From positions 2,914,001-2,978,000 of the forward strand of contig NZ_CP121451.1 of the NCBI RefSeq assembly GCF_029689945.1: DNA of 64,000 bases, in the 5' to 3' direction. Below the pieces are notes generated by a model, which was not told the DNA's origin, ran no database searches, and saw only the letters and a list, made by a program, of their open reading frames with translations. The stretch's first letter is position 1, and every line of letters begins with the position of its first letter. Position numbers and translations under genes: made by a program. This document shows positions 37,374 through 48,284 of this stretch, one piece after another. This stretch comes from Paenibacillus amylolyticus. Its GTDB lineage: Bacteria; Bacillota; Bacilli; Paenibacillales; Paenibacillaceae.

Positions 37374-37394
37374 TGAGAATGATTATCATATATG
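37374..37394 (+). promoter_or_regulatory. Fur box of the AraC-sensor gene
   Basis: TGAGAATGATTATCATATATG contains the core AATGATTATCAT, about 50 bases before the sensor start. With the site at 37266 it gives Fur control in both directions. Confidence 0.75.
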
Positions 37395-37447
37395 ATGAGG
37401 CAAAGCTTTGGATGTGGTAACGAGAAATAATAGAAAGGTCCATGACC

Positions 37448-39308
37448 ATGAACATAGAAGAATATGGGGCATTATGGGAGCATATAACCATCCGATTACT
37501 GGATATTCGAATCATGACCGTTAACATCAGTGAAGAACCTGATACGTGGATGCTTCCCTCGAATGCTTTTTTATTGGTTACGAATGGCAAGGGGAAGATC
37601 TGGCTAGGGCAAGTGATGCATCAGATTAAAAGCACTTATGTTCTGCACGCCTCCAAAGGAACGCGCTTGAGTTGTCTGGCTAAGAAGCCGCTGGAAATAC
37701 ATATGTTGTCTTATTCGTCACCAGAGTCAGAGAGGGCCAATACGGAAAGTTCCCTAACCAATACTGGGTCAGATTCTCTGCAAGTCAGTTTTGGGTTTGA
37801 ACCAATATATCCACTGCCCTTAATTGAAATCATGCAATGGATATACAGACAGTGGAATGATCTACAGTCAACAGGTCGGATTCAAACCAAGGCGTTGTTC
37901 TACGAATGGCTCGCCGAGATGCTGAAACAAATGCAAGAGCAGGGAAAGAATAAAACGAAGCTGGATCGGGTAGATCAGGCGGTGCGGTATCTGAACCGTC
38001 ACTATGGGGAACCACTCAAAATGGAACAGGTAGCTAACATGCTGGAATGCACTCCGAGATATCTGAACCAATTGTTTCAGCTTCAATTGAACACAAGTCC
38101 CAGTCGTGTGCTGTCACATATTCGGATGGAACAGGCGATGAAACTATTGGTAAGTACGAAAGGGACCTTACAGGAAATTGCAGAGAGAGTAGGCTATGAG
38201 AATGGCTATACGCTAAGTCGCTATTTCAAGAAGCATTATGGGGTTTCGCCGGGGTTTTACAGAAAGCGTCGAGAGAGTAGCGGTAGCATTCCAGATATAG
38301 CCCCGAAAACATGCCAACCACACTCCCTTCTGGAAAGTCATTATCCGGAATGGAGCGAACGAACGGTACCTATAATTGAAGCTGAACGAATTCGGCCAGC
38401 TCAAGAGAATACAGACCTAACAGGAATGCAGGTGAGGAAGTCCTCGGCGCCTGCGGTGCCAAGAGCCGGAACTCGGGTGTTTGCCTCAAGCATGGGCGAG
38501 ATTACAATACCGGATAAACCTGGTCGTGTTGTTGTGGACTGGAATTTGGGAGAAGTACTGGCACTGGGGGTGACACCTCTTGGAGCACCGCATTCACTCA
38601 TTGAATGCAACCAGATGCTGGTGCCTTATATCGGTGATCAAGTACAGAATATCGGCAATCATAATTTTATCTCGGTTGAAAAGGTGCTTGAACTGGAACC
38701 GGATCTGATTATTACCTGGAATCCTGCTGCCTACGCTTCCTATGCCCGGATTGCACCTACGGTTGTCTATGGAGGCAGTGGGTACGGCTCTGTCGAGGAG
38801 GAGATCCGTGAGATGGGGCGTATTCTGAATCGCCATACAGAAGCCGAAACATGGATCAAGGAATACGGGCGGAGAGTACATGCTGTACGACAAACGATCA
38901 CCAGCAAGTTCTCCATAGAGAAGACATTTACAGTGATTGATCCAAACTGGGGAGAACATATTACCCTTGTGGGAGAGACGGGTACTCGTGGAGGTAAGGC
39001 AACCTACGGATTACTGAACCTGAAGCCGGCAGGCAAGGTTCGCCAGGAGGCTGCTGGAGCCGGGATTGGAATACCTGAACGTTGCGCGGGGTGCGGTAGG
39101 CGGGTATCTGGAGGATTACCTGTTGGTGTTGGATAACGGTCCAAGACAGGGGGCGGATGATCCATCTTCAGTCAAGCCCTGGCAGAGATCGATCGAGACA
39201 GAGCACTGCCGGATTATTAACCTTGATTGGAATAAATATTTTCTGTCCGACCCGTTGTCTGTGGTGCTTCAAGCCGAGGAAATGGCAGAGCGGATTATGG
39301 CACGTTGA
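37448..39308 (+). CDS. Btr-like AraC regulator with C-terminal siderophore-binding domain, frameshifted
   Basis: Cytoplasmic sensor-regulator of about 620 residues. Residues ~1-165 are the cupin-like half. Two helix-turn-helix motifs lie at ~180-280 (M-E-Q-V-A-N-M-L-E-C-T-P and L-Q-E-I-A-E-R-V-G-Y-E-N-G-Y). A linker follows, and the binding domain starts near 340 (F-A-S-S-M-G-E-I-T-I-P-D-K-P) without a signal peptide. The frame is lost at GGG (39062-39064). Removing one base restores G-A-G-L-E-Y-L-N-V-A-R-G-A and runs to 39308. Start ATG 37448 has AGAAAGG 8 bases upstream; ATG 37442 is too close to it. Divergent from the paralogous lipoprotein gene, it probably activates that gene when loaded siderophore enters the cell. 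Confidence 0.85.
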
Positions 39309-39354
39309 ATATCGCCACTTGCGTAAGAGTATGAACAGATAAACTTTTCAATCA

Positions 39355-39407
39355 GATATTTCACATAGGAGTTGTTCGGTAATCAATCAACCATATATGT
39401 GAATATC
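39355..39407. repeat. Long imperfect hairpin
   Basis: GATATTTCACATA pairs with TATGTGAATATC, with an inner GTTG/CAAC stem. It has no T-tail. It may be a weak terminator of the sensor gene or an operator before cueP. Confidence 0.35.
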
Positions 39408-39489
39408 TGGTGAAATCCTCGTTGTACAGGTCCATGATGGCAAGTTCTCCATTATAATTAATGAAAACGGACGAGGAGATGGACTCCAG

Positions 39490-40031
39490 ATGAAAAAACA
39501 AATGTGGATCATTGCAAGTGTTGCAATTGTAATTGTGATCGGAACCTACCTGTTTGCAAGCAATACGGGCAAGGAAGAGGCGGGTACAGCCGATGTACCC
39601 AACGTCAGAAAACTGGTGGAAGATATCGGCACAGGAAAAGAGACCCCGGAATCCGCCTCCATTAATGCCAAACAATTAATCGTCACAGATCAAGATAAGC
39701 ATACGACTACATATGATCTGCCTGAGAATGAATTCTTTCTTTCCATTGCACCTTATATGGACCAGACCCATCCCTGTGCCAATCACAGCTTGACCGGTTG
39801 TCAGGGGAACTGAGCAATAAGGAGTTCAGCGTTACCATTCACGATTCTCAAGGCAACACTTTTATGAAAGACGAAGTGATCAAGTCTGGTGCGAACGGAT
39901 TTATGGATTTTTGGGTGCCACGAGACAGAAGCTATCTGATTCGTATTGTTCAAGATGGGAAGGTTGCAGAAACGCAATTGTCTACATATGAAAATGATAA
40001 TACATGCATCACTACGATGCAGTTGAGTTAA
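39490..40031 (+). CDS. cueP: CueP-family copper-binding protein, frameshifted
   Basis: Exported, membrane-anchored protein of about 180 residues. The hydrophobic N-terminal segment (~5-24) lacks a lipobox Cys. The conserved core fits CueP, a periplasmic copper-binding protein first known from Salmonella: N-E-F-F-L-S-I-A-P-Y, then Q-T-H-P-C-x5-L-T-G-C-Q-G-E-L and D-N-D-T-C-I-T-T-M-Q-L style closing (here N-D-N-T-C-I-T-T-M). One missing G in GGGG at 39804-39807 splits it. Three Cys and one His of the metal site are retained. AGGAG lies upstream of ATG 39490. Its place between iron-uptake genes may be chance. Confidence 0.85.
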
Positions 40032-40050
40032 TGCAAACAGAGAAGCAATG

Positions 40051-40090
40051 AAAGGGAAGGATGGCGGTTGAGCGATCGCTTTCCTTTTTT
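40051..40090 (+). terminator. Terminator after cueP
   Basis: AAAGGGAAG pairs with CTTTCCTTT around a 19-base loop, followed by T residues. Confidence 0.65.
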
Positions 40091-40161
40091 GTTGCATAAA
40101 AGAGTTGAAATAAGGTACTTTGCATTGACAAAAATCAATTCCTACGGCATAATCCAATAGT

Positions 40162-40180
40162 GATAATGATAATTGTTATC
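40162..40180 (+). promoter_or_regulatory. Fur box
   Basis: GATAATGATAATTGTTATC, a near-consensus Fur site 33 bases before the lipoprotein start. Confidence 0.9.
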
Positions 40181-40213
40181 ATATAAATACATATATACAG
40201 GGGAGATACAGAT

Positions 40214-41215
40214 ATGAAAAAAGGGTTGAACGGATTGTTGATCATGCTGGCCTTTGTGCTGGTTTTGGCGGGTTGTGGTAAAACCACGACTACAACAGAT
40301 ACAAGTCAAGGTTCGAATTCGGGTAGTGCTCCAGCTGAAGAAACAGCAGGTCCTGTTACCGTGAAGCATAAACGTGGAGAGCTCAAGCTGGACAAGCCTG
40401 CAGAGCGTGTCGTTACACTTGAATGGACTTATACCGAAGATGTCGTTGCTCTGGGTGTTCAGCCAGTAGGTAATGCGGATAACGCTAACTATAAAGTGTG
40501 GGTAACATCCGAAGCAGCATTGGATGACAGTGTAACGGATATCGGAACACGCGGTGAACCGAATCTGGAAGCTATTGCTGCATTGAAGCCCGATCTGATC
40601 ATTGCTAACGCAGACAATAACAATGCGGTTTATGATCAACTGAATGCAATTGCACCAACCATTGAATTCGATCCGTATGATGGCGATGGCTATAATTATG
40701 ACAAAATGACAGAGATCTTTAATACCATTGCTACAGCTCTTGGTAAAGAAGACAAAGCAAAAGAAGTTCTTAGTGATCTCGATCAACACTATGCAGATGC
40801 CAAAGAAAAACTGGCTGCTGCGGGTAAAGAAAACTTCAACTTTGCACTGACACAAGCGTTCACATATCAAAATGCAGTCAGCCTGCGTATGTTTACCGAC
40901 AACTCGGTTGTGATTGGAACATTGGACAAAATTGGATTGGTTAACGATTGGAAGCCCGAGAAAGTTGAGAACTATGGCTTCTCTACAGTAGGCATTGAAT
41001 CGTTATCCGATGTACAGGACACTAACTTCATTTATATTACACAGCCAGATGATGATGTCTTTGGCACAGCAATGAAAGATAACTCGGTTTGGAACGGACT
41101 GAACTTTGTGAAGGAAAAACGCACCTATCAACTGGATAGCAAAACATGGACATTTGGTGGACCGATTTCCTCCAAAGTACTGGTTGATGGCGTAGTAGAG
41201 GCGATTACCAAATGA
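40214..41215 (+). CDS. Iron-siderophore substrate-binding lipoprotein (FecB/YfiY-like)
   Basis: Anchored binding protein of 333 residues. Lipobox L-A-G-C (Cys ~23), then a Thr/Ser-rich linker. The fold shows V-V-T-L-E-W-T-Y-T-E-D-V near 75, A-L-K-P-D-L-I-I-A near 125 and A-P-T-I-E-F near 145; these aromatic and acidic patterns are common in citrate- and hydroxamate-type binders. A GGGGAG site precedes ATG 40214. The stop overlaps the permease start (ATGA), giving translational coupling. It is the only one of the five binding proteins here with a linked permease. Confidence 0.92.
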   Translation: MKKGLNGLLIMLAFVLVLAGCGKTTTTTDTSQGSNSGSAPAEETAGPVTVKHKRGELKLDKPAERVVTLEWTYTEDVVALGVQPVGNADNANYKVWVTSEAALDDSVTDIGTRGEPNLEAIAALKPDLIIANADNNNAVYDQLNAIAPTIEFDPYDGDGYNYDKMTEIFNTIATALGKEDKAKEVLSDLDQHYADAKEKLAAAGKENFNFALTQAFTYQNAVSLRMFTDNSVVIGTLDKIGLVNDWKPEKVENYGFSTVGIESLSDVQDTNFIYITQPDDDVFGTAMKDNSVWNGLNFVKEKRTYQLDSKTWTFGGPISSKVLVDGVVEAITK

Positions 41216-43259
41216 GTTCGGTTCAAGGATCTAAGCCAATGATGAATTGGCGCACAATAAGCATATATGGGGGCGGTCTAACCGCTCTCATCGTGCTTTT
41301 TTTTGTAAGTCTGTGTTATGGAGAGGCCGCTATTCCTTTGCATGTCGTCTGGGATGCCCTTTCAGGAAGACAGGATACATTAGAGCACAATATGGTTTGG
41401 GATTTGCGTATGCCGCGTACAGTCATTGGTATTCTTGCAGGTGGGGCACTGGCTATTGCGGGTGCTTTGTTACAGACGATTACACGTAATCCACTGGCTG
41501 CTTCAGATACGTTGGGCATTAATGCAGGCGCGTACTTTGTAGTGGTGCTGGGAGCTATTGCATTTCCGAGTTTGTTAAGCCAGTCGCCGTTTCTCTTCGC
41601 AGCTCTTGGTGGTCTGCTTGCAGCATTTGCGGCTTATTTCATGGGCGGAGGAAGAACATCGAGTCCGGTTCGGCTTGCCTTGTCCGGTATGATTGTATCG
41701 ATGGTACTTGGCTCATTTACAAGCGCATTACATATTTTTTTCTCGATGGAGACGCAGGGGTTATTTCTTTGGGGCTCGGGAACACTTGTCCAGAATGACT
41801 GGAGCGGTGTGACCTATGCTTGGCCTTGGGTGATCGGTATTACTCTTATCGCGTTAATCTTGTCCAGACAGTGGGATATGCTGGAGCTGGATGAATCAAC
41901 GGCTTCTTCTTTGGGGCAAAAGGTGGGCTTAGCTCGATCAGGCGGCTTAATTCTAGCAGTATTGCTGGCTGCAGTTATCGTCAGTGTGATTGGGCCGATC
42001 GGTTTCGTGGGACTGGTTGCGCCACATCTGGTTCGATTGAGCGGCGTACGTTCCAACCGACTACGGTTACCCGGTGTGTTCATATGGGGCGCAGCACTCC
42101 TGGTTGGGGCGGATGTACTTGCCAAGATGGTACGTAACTCCAGTATGGAGCTTCCAACAGGTGCGGTGATGGCGATCATTGGTGCACCTTGGCTCATCTG
42201 GCTTGTCCTTACACGCATGAAGGCGGCGAACGGTTCAGGCATGTCCTCTTCGATGAGCACAGGAGCGCCTTCGCGTCGATTTGCATTTGGCCCGATGGCC
42301 GTATTGTTTTCAGTCATTACCGTGGGGCTTATCCTGCTCAGCACCATGTTTGGCGGTATGCGAATTCCGCTGGCAGATCTGTTGCCGAGTCTATTCCAGT
42401 CGGATGGACTGTTCTCCGGGTTGATTCAGCTTCGGATTCCACGTACGCTTGTTGCCGCAGGTGCTGGTGCAGCATTGGCAATTAGCGGTGTACTCATTCA
42501 GATGGCCGTCCGTAACCCGCTGGCAGATGCTTCTATTGTCGGAGTATCCTCTGGTGCAGGGCTTGGAGCGATGATGGTCATCATCTTATGGCCGGGTCTT
42601 CCAATGTACTTGCTGCCGATTGCAGCAATCGTCGGTGCTGCCGTTGCCGCAGCCATTGTATTCTCCCTCTCCTGGAAAAAGGGCTGAACCCGTCTGCTGT
42701 TGTATTGCTCGGGATCGCGATGTCCGCCATTGCCGGAGCAGGTATTCAGATTTTGATTGTCCGTGGTGCGGTATACGGTAGCAGCGGGTACATCTGGCTC
42801 ACAGGAAGCACCTATGCTCGTACTTGGGAACAGGTGAAGGTTATCGGATTATTTTTAGTTATTCTGGTACCTGTTGCCTGGTGGCTGGCTCGCCGATTCG
42901 AACTGCTGGTATTCGACGACAATAGTGCATCCGGGCTTGGACTGGGTGTGCGCCGTACACGATTACTGGCCATGACCGTTGGTGTATTACTTGCAGCAGG
43001 TGCTGTTGCTTGTGTAGGAACCGTCGGTTTTATCGGTCTGATTGCTCCCCATATGGTACGGTTATTGACGGGGAATAAATTAAGACGTTCCATGTTCCTG
43101 TCTGCATTAGCGGGGGCAGTGATGCTGGTGCTCGCCGATACTATCGGCAGGACCGTTATGGCGCCGACCGAGATTCCATCAGGCATACTCATTGCCATCA
43201 TTGGAACACCTTACTTCCTGTATCTGATGTATCGTTCCAACTGGCGCAAGTCTGTATAA
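41212..43259 (+). CDS. Fused FecCD-type siderophore permease (FhuB-like), frameshifted
   Basis: Membrane permease of about 682 residues made of two tandem FecCD domains (~1-335 and ~350-682), the arrangement of FhuB. Each half shows the R-I-P/M-R-T-x2-A/G-x4-G-A-A-L-A-I-x-G start and the later G-x-V-G-x-I/V-G-L-V/I-A-P-H-x-V/M-R motif, which forms the ATPase contact loop. The frame breaks at AAAAAGGG (42676-42683); one more G restores W-K-K-G-L-N-P-S-A-V-V-L-L-G. It overlaps the lipoprotein stop by 4 bases. No ATPase gene follows, so a shared FhuC/YusV-type ATPase elsewhere must energise transport. It may also serve the other four binding proteins in this window. Confidence 0.9.
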
Positions 43260-43273
43260 AATGTTGAAACACG

Positions 43274-43300
43274 AAAGCCTGCTCCCCGAGCAGGCTTTTT
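43274..43300 (+). terminator. Terminator after permease gene
   Basis: AAAGCCTGCTC-CCC-GAGCAGGCTTT followed by TT. Confidence 0.85.
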
Positions 43301-43455
43301 GCTGTCATCTGGTACCGCACATTTACGATCTGACGATCTTGTTAAACCCGTTTGCCCAGACAATTTGTCTGACCCTAGGTGACATAATATACACAGAATC
43401 ACTTCATCAATGTCTAGATTTCTTCTGTCTATATGTCTTCGCAAATGACAAAAAT

Positions 43456-43529
43456 CCCCTCAGGTCTGCAGAACAGGAGAGTCACATGTCTCAACGTGAT
43501 GCACTCCTTCCTGTGTACCTTGAGGGGAT
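43456..43529 (-). terminator. Structured terminator of the aminotransferase gene
   Basis: Outer stem TCCCCTCAAGGT/ACCTGAGGGGA with an inner ACAGGAAGGAGT/ACTCTCCTGT stem; on the minus strand TTTTTG follows. Confidence 0.65.
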
Positions 43530-43560
43530 AATGATTACGCACATTCGAATCGTGCTCGCG

Positions 43561-44733
43561 TTAGCTGGATTTCAGAATCCCGCTGTAATCGACGGATTCC
43601 ACAGCTTGCTGCAATACGTCAACATCCTGAACAAGCGCGAATCGCACGTAGCCTTCGCCGGAAGGGCCAAAGGCACTGCCTGGGGTTGCAATGACACCCG
43701 CATGTGTCACCAGATCCATGGAAAATTGCTCCGAGCTGTTGTAGTGAGCCGGAATGCGGCTCCATACAAACATGGTTGCTTCCGGTTTGGCGATAGGCCA
43801 ACCGAGTTGGCTGAAGCCCTCACAGAGGATGTCTCGGCGCTGTTCATATATCGCTCTGACCCGTTCAACCTCGGATTGATCGCCGGTAATCGCGGCAATT
43901 GCTGCTTTTTGGATCGGCAGAAACATCCCGTAATCCATATTGGATTTTAGCTTTTTCAGCATGGATACCATGGTTGTATTGCCCACACAGAAGCCGATTC
44001 GTGCCCCAGCCAGTCCGTACGTTTTGGACAAAGAATTGAATTCCACTCCAACGTCCATGGCGCCAGGGAATGCCAGGAAGCTGCCGCATGACTTTCCGTC
44101 AAATACGAGTTCACTGTAAGCATTATCGTGAAGCACGATAAGTTCATATTTCTTGGCAAAGGCAATCAGATCGAGATAGAACTCATCCGGTGCCATTGCA
44201 GTTGTTGGATTGTTGGGATAGGAGACCAGCATGAATTTCGCCCGATGAGCGATATCCTCCGGAATATCTTCAAGCTGAATGACATATCCGTTTTCTTCTT
44301 TTTGCGGCATATAATACAGCTCTGCACCTGCCAGTAGTGGTCCATCTGCGAAGACGGGATAACAAGGGTCAGGGACCAGCACCAGATCACCTTCATCTAC
44401 AATGGAGAGGGATATATGTGCAAGCCCTTCCTGTGAACCAAGCAAGGAACAGATCTGTGTTGCCGGGTCCAATTCGACCTGATAGCGCTGCTTGTACCAA
44501 TCGCTTGCAGCTTGCAGCAACTCACTCTGATCATTCACAGCATATATATAATTAGCCGGATCTGCTGCGGCCTCGCATAGTGCAGTGATAATATGCTGTG
44601 CAGGTGGGATATTTGGCGTACCCACACTGAGATCAATAACCGGCTGGCCGTTCTCCAGTCTGCGGCGCTTGATCTCCAGCAACCGGGTAAAGATTCCTTC
44701 ATTGAAATGATCCATTCGTTTAGCAAAGTTCAT
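43561..44733 (-). CDS. Class I/II PLP-dependent aminotransferase (DapL/PatA-like)
   Basis: Cytoplasmic aminotransferase of 390 residues, fold type I. It carries D-L-S-V-G-T-P-N near 35, S-Y-P-N-N-P-T near 176, the Asp/Tyr pair D-N-A-Y near 203, and the PLP lysine in S-L-S-K-T-Y-G-L-A-G-A-R near 235. The closing Arg for the substrate carboxylate is in Y-V-R-F-A-L near 365. The sequence resembles LL-diaminopimelate and related amino acid aminotransferases, but the substrate is not settled. GGAGG lies about 13 bases before the ATG. Single gene. Confidence 0.88.
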   Translation of the reverse strand: MNFAKRMDHFNEGIFTRLLEIKRRRLENGQPVIDLSVGTPNIPPAQHIITALCEAAADPANYIYAVNDQSELLQAASDWYKQRYQVELDPATQICSLLGSQEGLAHISLSIVDEGDLVLVPDPCYPVFADGPLLAGAELYYMPQKEENGYVIQLEDIPEDIAHRAKFMLVSYPNNPTTAMAPDEFYLDLIAFAKKYELIVLHDNAYSELVFDGKSCGSFLAFPGAMDVGVEFNSLSKTYGLAGARIGFCVGNTTMVSMLKKLKSNMDYGMFLPIQKAAIAAITGDQSEVERVRAIYEQRRDILCEGFSQLGWPIAKPEATMFVWSRIPAHYNSSEQFSMDLVTHAGVIATPGSAFGPSGEGYVRFALVQDVDVLQQAVESVDYSGILKSS

Positions 44734-44827
44734 GATGATGATTCAGCCTCCAATCCTCTTCGTACACATATTCATTAATAATAAATGGACAGCGACTAAA
44801 AGAGAAGAGCAGAGGAAAGCTTGTAGA

Positions 44828-46908
44828 TCATGACTCCACTTTAAACTGGCTCAATTCTTCTTGCAGTTTGCCAGAAAGCTGGTTCAACTGTTTTGACAGA
44901 TCCGCTACCTGTTCGATGCTATCCAGTTGCTCCTGCGTACTGGCGCTTACTTCTTCCGTAGATGCCGAGTTCTCCTCCGTGGTGGAAGAGATGATCTCCA
45001 GTGCCTGGAATATCTCATCTTTGTGTGTGTGTGCGTTTGCAGTATTGCTGGTAATCTGCGTCATACGCTGCTGAAGGTCTTTCAGGTCCTGGTTAATGCT
45101 GAAGAATACCTGCTTGGTATCTTCTACGGATTTGGCATTCTCCTCGGCAATCTTCATACCGCGCATGGTATGTTCGACGGAGAGGGTTGTTTTCTCCTCA
45201 ATCACATTCACTTTTTTGTTGATTTCCTCCGTTGCCTGAGCCGTCTGCTCGGCGAGTTTACGAACTTCTTCGGCAACGACGGCAAATCCTCTTCCATGTT
45301 CGCCCGCACGTGCAGCCTCAATGGATGCATTCAAGGCGAGCAGGTTCGTCTGAGTAGCAATCTGTTTAACCGTATCCACAAAACTGGATATTTCATTTCG
45401 GCTCAGATCAATCTCCTGAATGATGGAGGACACGGCTTGGGTGGACTGATGATTCTCCTCAGACCATTTCGACAATTGTTCCACAACCGCAAGCCCTTGG
45501 CTGCTCTGATCGGCAGATGTCTGCACGACTGTTTCCATAGCCTGCGCATCCGTAGCGATATCATCGATCTGGCTGGATAATGAGCCTGTTTTGCGTAAAA
45601 TATTTTCCGTTTCGATGGACTGATAATTCGTTGCATTGGCAATCTCGTTAATCGCTGTCGATGTGTCATTCATGGTCACGGCGGTTCGTGAAGAGATGGC
45701 TTGCAGATCATTCGACGACTGGTTCAGCACCTGCGCCGAGCTGCCGACCATCTGCAGCATGCCCTGAATTTTCTGTACCATGGAATTCAAGCCTGTGGCG
45801 ATCTGTCCAATCTCATTCGTAGATTTGATATCCAGTTTGACAGTCAGGTCACCTTGTTCAATCTGTTTGATCTTGGCCAGCAATTGCGGTATGGAGCGTA
45901 ACAGACGGCGAAGGGTAATGTAACAGATAATTACAAGCAGAAGGGTAGCTGCAGCAAAACCGCCAAGCGTAATCCACGTGAATGTTTTTAGTTCCGCGAG
46001 AACTTCTTCTTCGGATATGGTCAGACCAACGGACCATCCCGTATCATTACTCGTAGCGTATCCGATATAACGACGTTCCCCATTGTCGTTCATCAGTTGT
46101 ACGCCGTTCTCACCGGCAAGCATTTTCTTGCCGATTTCCCCCATGTCCCCCGTACTGTCGAGGATGTTCTCCTTCAGCACCTTCTCTTGATCGGGATGGT
46201 ACAGAATTTCTCCGCTCTTGGACAACAGCATGGAGTAGCCCGTGCTACCAAGCGAATAACTCTCCATGATGGCTGGAATATCCTTGAATGCAATATCCGC
46301 TGCGGCGAATCCGATCATGTTGTTGTTGTCGTCTTTGATGGGATAAAAGATACCCATAAGTACATCGCCTGCTGCAATATCAATGTATGGATCGGAGAAA
46401 TAAAGTCCGTCTGCATCGATAACAGGTTTGTAGTATGGACGAGATTGGATATCGAAGTCCGGTGCAGATACGACACCATCATTCTGAATCCAGAAGCCTT
46501 TTCCATCCAGCCCCCGACCCAGGCATCGGCAAACGAAGGCTCTGCCTTAACGATAGCGGCCAGTGTTGCCTGCGTTTCCGCAGCATAGGTTGAACTCGCG
46601 GCATCTGCAGCAGATGCCGTTGTTTCTATGTATTGCCTAAATAATGTGTTGGTGGACATCTGCTTGACCAGCGCGCCCTTTTCCTTAAATAACGCATCAA
46701 ATTCACTAACAATGGCTTGTGTCTTGGTCTGGAGCATGGACTCCTGCTGTTTTACCAGAATGCTTCGTGTGCTTGTAAACATAAATGTCCCCAGTACGGT
46801 AAAGACAACTACGATAATGACCAGCAGCACAATGGACACCGTATTTGCCATACTGGATGTCCGTGCCCCCGTTTTCCCCACTTCTTCAACATGTTCGACA
46901 TATTCCAT
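44828..46908 (-). CDS. Chemoreceptor with dCache sensor domain, frameshifted
   Basis: Membrane chemotaxis transducer of about 693 residues. Helix 1 (~20-43) is followed by an extracellular double-Cache domain (~50-310), helix 2 (~315-340), HAMP (~340-395) and the signalling domain (~400-690) with [16 protein letters not shown] at the tip. dCache domains bind amino acids or other small molecules directly. One missing base in the CCCCC run at plus 46511-46515 breaks the dCache domain; restoring it gives [14 protein letters not shown]. The start is unsure: ATG 46908 has its GGGGAG directly abutting, and ATG 46851 is an alternative. Confidence 0.88.
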
Positions 46909-47178
46909 CTCCCCAGATGTTTAATAAAAAGCTTGAAACGCCTAAGTTATATGTCGGTATGAATTATAGTTTTGTGTAGATTTCTGTCGAATGATCTTGA
47001 TAATAAAGAGAAGGGCAGATGAATGGAACGGATGAAGGGAGAGGAATGACGAGGTGAAAGGAATAGAATGGACCGGAACGGAACGATCAGACCGGTGGTG
47101 GTTCATCCAGACGATGTTGTTTATAATGGAATGAAATGGAATGGGATGACAGGTTTGCAGAAAAAGGAGGAACATATA

Positions 47179-48206
47179 ATGGGTGAGGCATGGCACGCTT
47201 CAATACAGGGCATTCCATGGAATGCCGAAAAAATGAACCAGGCGGTGAACCTCTTGCGTCGCAGGGCGACGGTTCATTTTCGCGTTGGCGCAGATACATT
47301 CGAGGATCTTGCGGAACTCGATGCCAAGGTGTTCGCTGCCCGGCCTGATCTGATTCTTCACATATCGAATGCAGACCCGAAAGAAGCATATTCATCGGGA
47401 TTTCTGGGCGACTTGCCCAGTTGAAGCATGTATCTGCCCTGCAGCTTGATCTATTGCAGGCACAGGACCTTACGATATTGGGTGCCATGGAGCAAATGCA
47501 GTTCCTAAGATTGAATTCACCTGCAAAGGCAACCCGTCTCGATTTTATTAAACACTACAACCAACTAACCTTTCTGGAACTCCGCGGCAAATTCAAAGAT
47601 CTTGCTTCCATTGCAACATGCCTAAGTCTGAATACAATAATTTTGAACTGCTCCATTGAAACACTCGAGGTGTTGGCGGAACTGCCCATGCTTCAATATC
47701 TGTCCCTGGATCATGGTGAGTTAAAAGGTGGACTGGATGTATTGACAGAGTCAACCATCTCGATGTTAAAGCTAAGCTCTGTTCGCAAGCTAACGAGTAT
47801 CCAGGGGCTCGAGCAGATGCACGGGCTGGAATATCTGCATCTGTCCTTGCCCAAGCTGGAGCAGTTATGTGACTTTTCCCATATGTCCTCTCTCAGACAG
47901 CTCGAACTGGACTATATGAAATCGTTGAGGGATACCGACTATCTATGGACAGCCCGCACGTTGGAGGCTATTGATCTGAAAGAGATCAATACGGCGCTCA
48001 AGGCGGATTCTTTTGCGGGATTGACCGGACTTCCCCACTTGCGCCAAATCGATTTTCGTTATATTGATGTGAACAAAGGACGGATTGCAGCTATGCGTGA
48101 TCAGCTGACCAAGGCTGGAAAGTCCCATCTGTTATATGAAAATATCCCTGAGCATGAACGCATGAATTCCATAGGTATTGCGCACTTGTCACATGTCTTA
48201 ATGTAA
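47179..48206 (+). CDS. Leucine-rich-repeat-like protein of unknown function, frameshifted
   Basis: Cytoplasmic protein of about 342 residues. After an N-terminal ~75-residue region come about nine irregular leucine-rich units of 20-24 residues (L-T-F-L-E-L, L-N-T-I-I-L, L-Q-Y-L-S-L, L-E-Y-L-H-L, L-R-Q-L-E-L). They predict an open solenoid for protein binding. ATG 47179 has AAGGAGG 7 bases upstream. One missing C in CCC at 47416-47418 splits it; restoring it gives D-L-P-Q-L-K-H-V-S-A-L. No signal peptide; no partner gene is evident. Confidence 0.75.
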
Positions 48207-48240
48207 ACGGTCCTCAGTCCAGCGTATGTATACATCGTGA

Positions 48241-48268
48241 CCCGCACTGAACGAATCGGTTGTGCGGG
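48241..48268. terminator. Hairpin between convergent genes
   Basis: CCCGCAC...GTGCGGG stem of seven G-C-rich pairs with no clear T-run on either strand. Confidence 0.4.
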
Positions 48269-48284
48269 CAGATGTCATCGATAT

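Noticed and set aside
37246..37590. N-terminal extension of the minus-strand lipoprotein
   Set aside because: It crosses the Fur box and the divergent promoter region; ATG 37245 has the ribosome site and signal peptide.
40142..40870. 242-codon minus-strand open frame
   Set aside because: It lies wholly opposite the siderophore-binding lipoprotein and shows no domain or ribosome site.
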